Source of the DNA: Portulaca oleracea
Lineage: Eukaryota > Streptophyta > Magnoliopsida > Caryophyllales > Portulacaceae
Reading direction: 5' to 3'
Length of the DNA stretch: 64,000 nucleotides
NCBI GenBank assembly: GCA_029582165.1
Contig: CM055879.1
Location: forward strand, 36,613,330 to 36,677,329
Shown: positions 59,288 to 64,000 of the stretch, one piece after another
Layout: the number at the start of each line of letters is the position of its first letter
Numbering within the stretch: the stretch's first letter is position 1
Notes under the pieces: model-generated
Told to the model about the DNA's origin: nothing
Seen by the model: the letters and a program-made list of their open reading frames with translations, nothing else
Database searches by the model: none
Position numbers and translations under genes: made by a program

Positions 59288-60885
59288 TAACATCCAAATT
59301 CAATCCAATCTCGCAAAACCCCGCTCTCAAAAAGTAAGGTGGGATGCTATTTTTAGGGGTTTTTTAAATTATCTGGACCTTGTTTTTATTGTTAATTTTT
59401 TGAACCCTATAATTTATAGATCGAATAAAAAAGTACTTTAAAGTTTGTGAACAAAAAAAAAGTATGTGTCCCATTCTTTTGTTCTTCATATTTTTTAATT
59501 TCTCTCCCGATTGTCATCAAACTTTAACATTAAGATTAAAACTGATATCAGAACTATAATACACTTCTCTTATTCCATTAAAACCAACAATTTTTCTTTG
59601 AAAGAAAACAATTTCTTTGATTAATGATATACATATATGCTTAGTGTCAATGAAAATTTTTTATTTGATATATCTAACATAATGAAGATCAGTGACATTT
59701 CAAAATGAACAAAAATACTGTCCTCCATTTTTACTGATCAATGACAGATCCAGCTAAAAAAATCTCATACACAAATCTGGAGAAACAAATAGAATAAATC
59801 ATATCATAAGTAAAAGACAACAGTCAAAAGATGACAAGATTGTTAAAATCAGATGGCCCTAGCTAAGCAGCTACATATTCATCCAGATCGATCTTATCAG
59901 ATCAATAACAAATTGATATCAAAAGGGGTACCATATACTTTTATTTCATACAGTCATCTATACTTCATAAGAATGGAAATACCCATCATACAGCATAGTT
60001 TTTCACTGTTTTGGAGAATAACAGTATAACACATTAACTGCTCACTTTTCAAAATTATCACAGCAAATTCATTCAATTTTTCCAGCGAACTTCCACCATA
60101 CACTTACAATCCAATATTGATTGCTAACAAAGTAATTAACAAAAAAAACCAAACAAGTAAGATAAAAATTCATCATATATATCATCAAATATCCTCCATC
60201 AGTTCAAACCCTAATAGTAAGATTAGGGTTTAGAAAGCAAAACAAATTAAATGAAACAAACCCCATGCATATATATGGTTTATGTAGCAATAACATAATT
60301 GAAGTATTTATATATAGATCTAAGGCAAGAAAAATTAAATCGGACCGTGAAGCTTCGATTCCCAGGAGATCTGAAAGAAGAGAGAAACTCTGAAAGAAGA
60401 GAGAAACTCGATCTTCTCAAAGATGGTGAGACTTGAAAAACCCTATCTAGGGTTTGTGAACCAGCTAAACCTAGCTAGGGTTTCTTGTTCTTCTTCAACT
60501 ATATTTCTTGATGAGGAAACTGGGTCTTCTCAAAGATGGTGAACTTGAGAAACCCTAATATAGTGGCCAATTTCTTCTTCCTCTTTCTTCTTCTTGTAGT
60601 TGTAGAGGTGGGTTTGGAGGGTGTGAAATAGGGGGGAGATAGAAAGAGGGAGAGTTGACAAAAATAAGGAGGAAGGTGTAATGATGAGATTAGGAACAAG
60701 GAAGAGGACACCATTATGATTGTTTGGTACTACTACTAGCTACACAAGATGGTGGTGGTGGTCTTTTGATGATGATGATGATGAAACCTAAACAAGAGAG
60801 AGAGAGAGAGGAGAGAGAGAGAGGAGAAATTCCTACACTATGATATATTGTGTGCCCCATATGTATGTAACTAGCGATATTTGTC
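59288..60885. other. Spacer with a possibly transcribed minus-strand region
   Basis: 60340-60840 on the minus strand is CT-rich with several AAACCCTA motifs, two near-identical ~35-bp blocks starting GATGGTGA (about 60423 and 60536), a 19-bp tandem (TCTGAAAGAAGAGAGAAAC, 60369-60407) and a (GA)n run at 60794-60826. It looks like a 5' leader or a non-coding RNA gene start, but no coding exon or known miRNA could be matched. Confidence 0.35.
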
Positions 60886-61400
60886 GAGTAAATTACAACT
60901 GACATTTGTGAAATAATTTTTACCTTACCTGACATTAAGTAAAAATAATTTTTAGGGGCAAAATCCGGTTACTTCTTATTGGAAATGTAAAATATACCAG
61001 AATGTACCTATATGGCTATATGAATGTACCATGCTGCCCCTAATATTGAGAAGGAAATGACTTAAATGACCTTTTCATTTTCAGAATGGGGAGGAGTTGG
61101 GTTTTCGAAGAAATAAAGTATAGAAAGGTTGGGGTTTAAATGCCATACGAATTAATATTAAGAGTAAAAACGTCAATTCATATTTAATTGAAAGTCATAT
61201 GAATTAATATGAACGGTAAAAAAGTCAATTCATATTTATCTTTTTAATGTTCGCCGAAAAATCCAACAAAAATCAATTATAGAATATCTTATGAGGTTTA
61301 AATATATGAACACTTAATGTCAGGTAAAAATTATTTCACAAATGTCTGGTGTGTAAAAATTATTCCCACAAATGTCAGGTAGGATAAATGTAATTTACTC
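60886..61400. mobile_element. Mutator-like MITE with long inverted repeats (515 bp)
   Basis: The left arm from GAGTAAATTACAACTGACAT and the right arm ending ATGTAATTTACTC are inverted repeats extending about 55-90 bp (shared GACATTTGTGAAATAATTTT block; the right arm carries it twice). Flanks GATATTTGTC and TATATTTATC agree at 8 of 10 bases, consistent with a decayed 9-10 bp target duplication. No ORF. Confidence 0.75.
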
Positions 61401-62063
61401 TATATTTATCTCATCTCAAAATTTCGAATAAGCTGAGTCAGCTTTCTCGACTGTAAAATGGGGTGTGAGGTTTGATGTAACAGCCCTTTTCTTGAATGTT
61501 GGGAGGAGATATTGAACTACAAGTTAGGGGGTGTTTGACTATTAATTTATTGAATTAATTTTTAACTTTTAAGACATTCTCGAGCTTATTTAGAGTCGTG
61601 TTTATCGTGCTTTAGAAATACTCTTGGAGGATTATCGGGCCGAGCTTATTGAGCTAAAGGCTCGTAAGTTTGCTGTCAGCCCTATCCGTGAATGTCAATT
61701 TTTTTGAATTTTTTACCAACACCAAGAGGATATGTTTAGAAATACTCTTGGAAGACTATGACATTAAATTGCTTAATGGGTCAAGGATTATTATTCTGGG
61801 GTATCCTGTTCGTTAGGCCCATTATGGGATATCACTTTAAAAGGCCCATTTGAATTAGTTCAACCAATATGTTAAAAAAAAAGGGTTGTCGGTCATAAAA
61901 GATGACCCAAAATGTAAATTGATCATGAAGAATATCAGGACTATGAGGTCTTAATTTATAAGAGATGGGGGCCAACAGTGCTAACGTGGCATTCCAAGTG
62001 GACAATCAAGTTTTTTTTTCTTCAATTACTCTACCCCTTCTCTCTTTAATTCTTTACAAAATG
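61401..62063. other. Spacer
   Basis: A 19-bp word (TTTAGAAATACTCTTGGA-type) occurs twice (61612, 61737). No gene. Confidence 0.4.
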
Positions 62064-62185
62064 AACCATGGTTTACCTTTGAAGATGTCCATGGATATCT
62101 GCAAAGGTTCACCTTATATGACATCAGGAACAGACGCCCCCCTACTCAGACTTTCTCTCTCTTCGAACCCTTGTACAGTTGCTCC

Positions 62186-62229
<44 letters not shown>

Positions 62230-62493
62230 ACAGTATCTGTTTTTCAATGATTCTGAGGTGCGCAGAGGTGATAGTGTGAATCCAGGAAAAATTGTGGTCG
62301 GAAAGCTTCTGGGATTGGGATGATGGTGGTGGTGGTTTGGGAAATGAAAGAGGGAGTATGAGGGTGGGAGTCGGGGATTCGAAGTGAGATAAAGTGAGCA
62401 TGTAGCATCTTTTTCGGATGTCTTATAAGGTGAACCATGATTCGCCTTTGTAAATATCTGTGGATATATTCAAAGGTGATCCATAATTTATTT
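62064..62493. repeat. Two related imperfect hairpins flanking a CT microsatellite
   Basis: 62064-62118 and 62428-62493 each fold back on themselves around a GATATC-like centre with CCTTTG/CAAAGG arms and share GAACCATG-TT-CCTTTG. Between them lies a (CT)n run at 62188-62226. This may be a small non-autonomous element with palindromic ends; no target duplication was identified. Confidence 0.5.
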
Positions 62494-64000
62494 TGTAGAT
62501 ATCCTATACGTGAATCACTGCTGAATGAAAGGGTATATTTGTCTAAATCTAACTTTTTTACCCAATTTATACCCAAGACACATATCATTTTGGTTTTTAA
62601 AATGTACTTAGCTCCTAAAAGAGGTAGTACACTCCACAAATCAAACATTAAATACACCACTTTTCTGATTTGGGGTCGATAAGGTAGGACACTCTTGTTA
62701 GATCCTATCATAAGACTGATAACTGTATTTATTTTTGAAAGGGGGCATAAGATTGGCTATTTCCTCCACTCCACCCCACCATATATACCAAATCAATCGA
62801 TTCTAACTTGATCTGAAATTAAACCGTATGATAAAAAAATGTAGGTGCCAAATGTATATTTGTTAATGCAGATGAGAGAATTCAAAACTGACAGCTAATT
62901 CTAACTAATTAATTAACTTATCGAAAATGCATATATATGAAAAAAGAATACTGTTGATATGTGGTGATGTGTGATAATCATCAAAATACACTAGGTGGAT
63001 AAGTTTGCTCCGCAAATAAAGTCTCCTCTTGGATTCTACTTGGAACAAATATAATATCTGATCGATATGTAATGCGGAAGTTAATTCATGAAACTTTTTA
63101 TCTTCTCTCTCCCAATTATCACCCTCTCTCTTCTACTTTTTCTTCATTATTTTGAGTTCTGAAACTCTGCAAACCTTATTAAGATGATATAATAGATGTG
63201 TTAGCTAGAGTACAGAGTCATTACTCATTAGTATAGTTTTGATATCACTTATTATTATTATATCATTATTCAAAGGCAAATAGACTATAAACTACTAACA
63301 TACTAGAAATAGGACTAGACACACAATCTTGGGGCGGCGGTTTTTAGGTCGGTATATTGGGTCTGTAAATACGGGTCGGGTGTATTTCGGGTTCGGGAAA
63401 ATACGGGCGGTATATTTCGGTTTCGGGTCAACCCAACGGGTTATGATTGCGACCTTTTTTCGTTTTTTCTTTTTAAAAAATGATCTCTAAATATTACTTT
63501 TTGTACAATATACATAATAAAATATAATTATCTTCTATTAACGATAGATTATTGTAATTATATTGACTTAAATTAGAGAAATAACAAATAAATAAGTTGC
63601 GGTTATAGTTTAACGTTAAAAATTACAAAGAAAAATCACAAATTCTAATAAAGTTGAACTTAAAAAATTAATTTTTCGGGTCAAACGGGCGGGTCGGGTT
63701 TGACCCGCTAATTTTCGGGTTCGGTATACTTGGTTCGAGAAAATCTTGTTCAAAACCAAAAATTTCAGGTTGGTCAGTCGAATCGCCAGCCTAAATAGGA
63801 CTAAAAAAATATTAACCAAAACAAAAAATCTAAAAGCTTTAATATTACTTTGTGTGAACTCAAAAGGCCAAGTTTTAGCTACATAGATCTAGCCAGAAAT
63901 GTAGCCATTATTGGATAGTGGGCGGATCTACATATAAGGGTGGGGTGCCCATGACCACCTTTAACCTAAAAGAATAAAAAAAAATAAGCATAATTTGAGT
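62494..64000. other. Spacer with low-complexity CGGGT-rich sequence
   Basis: 63330-63450 and 63675-63740 are rich in CGGGTCGGG/TTTCGGGT words, a pattern common in plant dispersed repeats. No gene was supported up to the window end. Confidence 0.4.

Noticed and set aside
60345..60372. miR166-like word (TCGGACC...GCTTC...ATTCCC)
   Set aside because: The match needs several insertions and no star arm pairs with it nearby.
1..64000. CRISPR array, operon, biosynthetic cluster or tRNA genes
   Set aside because: No regular spacer-repeat array, no co-oriented enzyme genes and no cloverleaf was recognised; the sequence is plant nuclear DNA.

Overview
The window is nuclear DNA of a flowering plant. 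Reasons: genes are split by GT-AG introns, the spacers are AT-rich, and the mobile elements are plant types (Stowaway and Tourist MITEs, a Tekay/Del-like chromovirus, L1-type LINEs with a terminal RNase H, a Cassandra LTR, a SMART/TRIM element). The retroelement proteins look most like those of Amaranthaceae (quinoa, spinach, beet relatives), but that placement is memory-based inference.

Only three host genes are supported, all on the minus strand. (1) At 1..3608 lies the 5' part (nine exons seen, cut by the window edge) of a type III J-domain co-chaperone of the ARG1-LIKE1/DNAJ16 group. (2) At 28118..28795 is a single-exon C2H2 zinc-finger repressor of the GIS/ZFP5/ZFP8 type with a QALGGH finger and a C-terminal EAR motif. 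(3) At 52523..57282 is a six-exon gene whose C terminus is a SAM domain, with a promoter rich in TGGGCC site II motifs. They do not form a pathway or cluster.

The rest is mostly mobile DNA. 3.9-9.9 kb: spacer with Tourist- and Stowaway-like MITEs. 10.08-22.88 kb: a complete Ty3/gypsy chromovirus with 3.4 kb LTRs, perfect 5-bp target duplication CAAAC, an intact gag, a ruined pol and an extra ORF upstream of gag; it sits inside an older MITE. 23-27.3 kb: spacer, LINE tails and a LINE RNase H fragment split by a Cassandra solo LTR. 31-36.2 kb: more MITEs, then a 3.5 kb non-coding element whose ends are palindromic hairpins and which holds a ~1 kb tandem duplication and an LTR fragment related to the chromovirus. 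36.5 kb: a 277-bp SMART element. 38.3-43.7 kb: a near-complete L1-type LINE with a 16-bp target duplication. 43.9-51 kb: a Tourist MITE, a Stowaway MITE, a SINE with a 14-bp target duplication, and LINE RNase H pieces split by a 1.35 kb solo LTR carrying repeated TGACTCG palindromes. 59-61.4 kb: a Stowaway and a Mutator-like MITE.

No new defence or metabolic system is visible. The most novel-looking signals are the extra chromovirus ORF, an array of small stem-loops with a shared loop motif in its LTRs, the element with covarying terminal hairpins, and the duplicated 3' priming region. All splice sites, homologies and divergence statements come from reading by eye; no alignment or database search was run.
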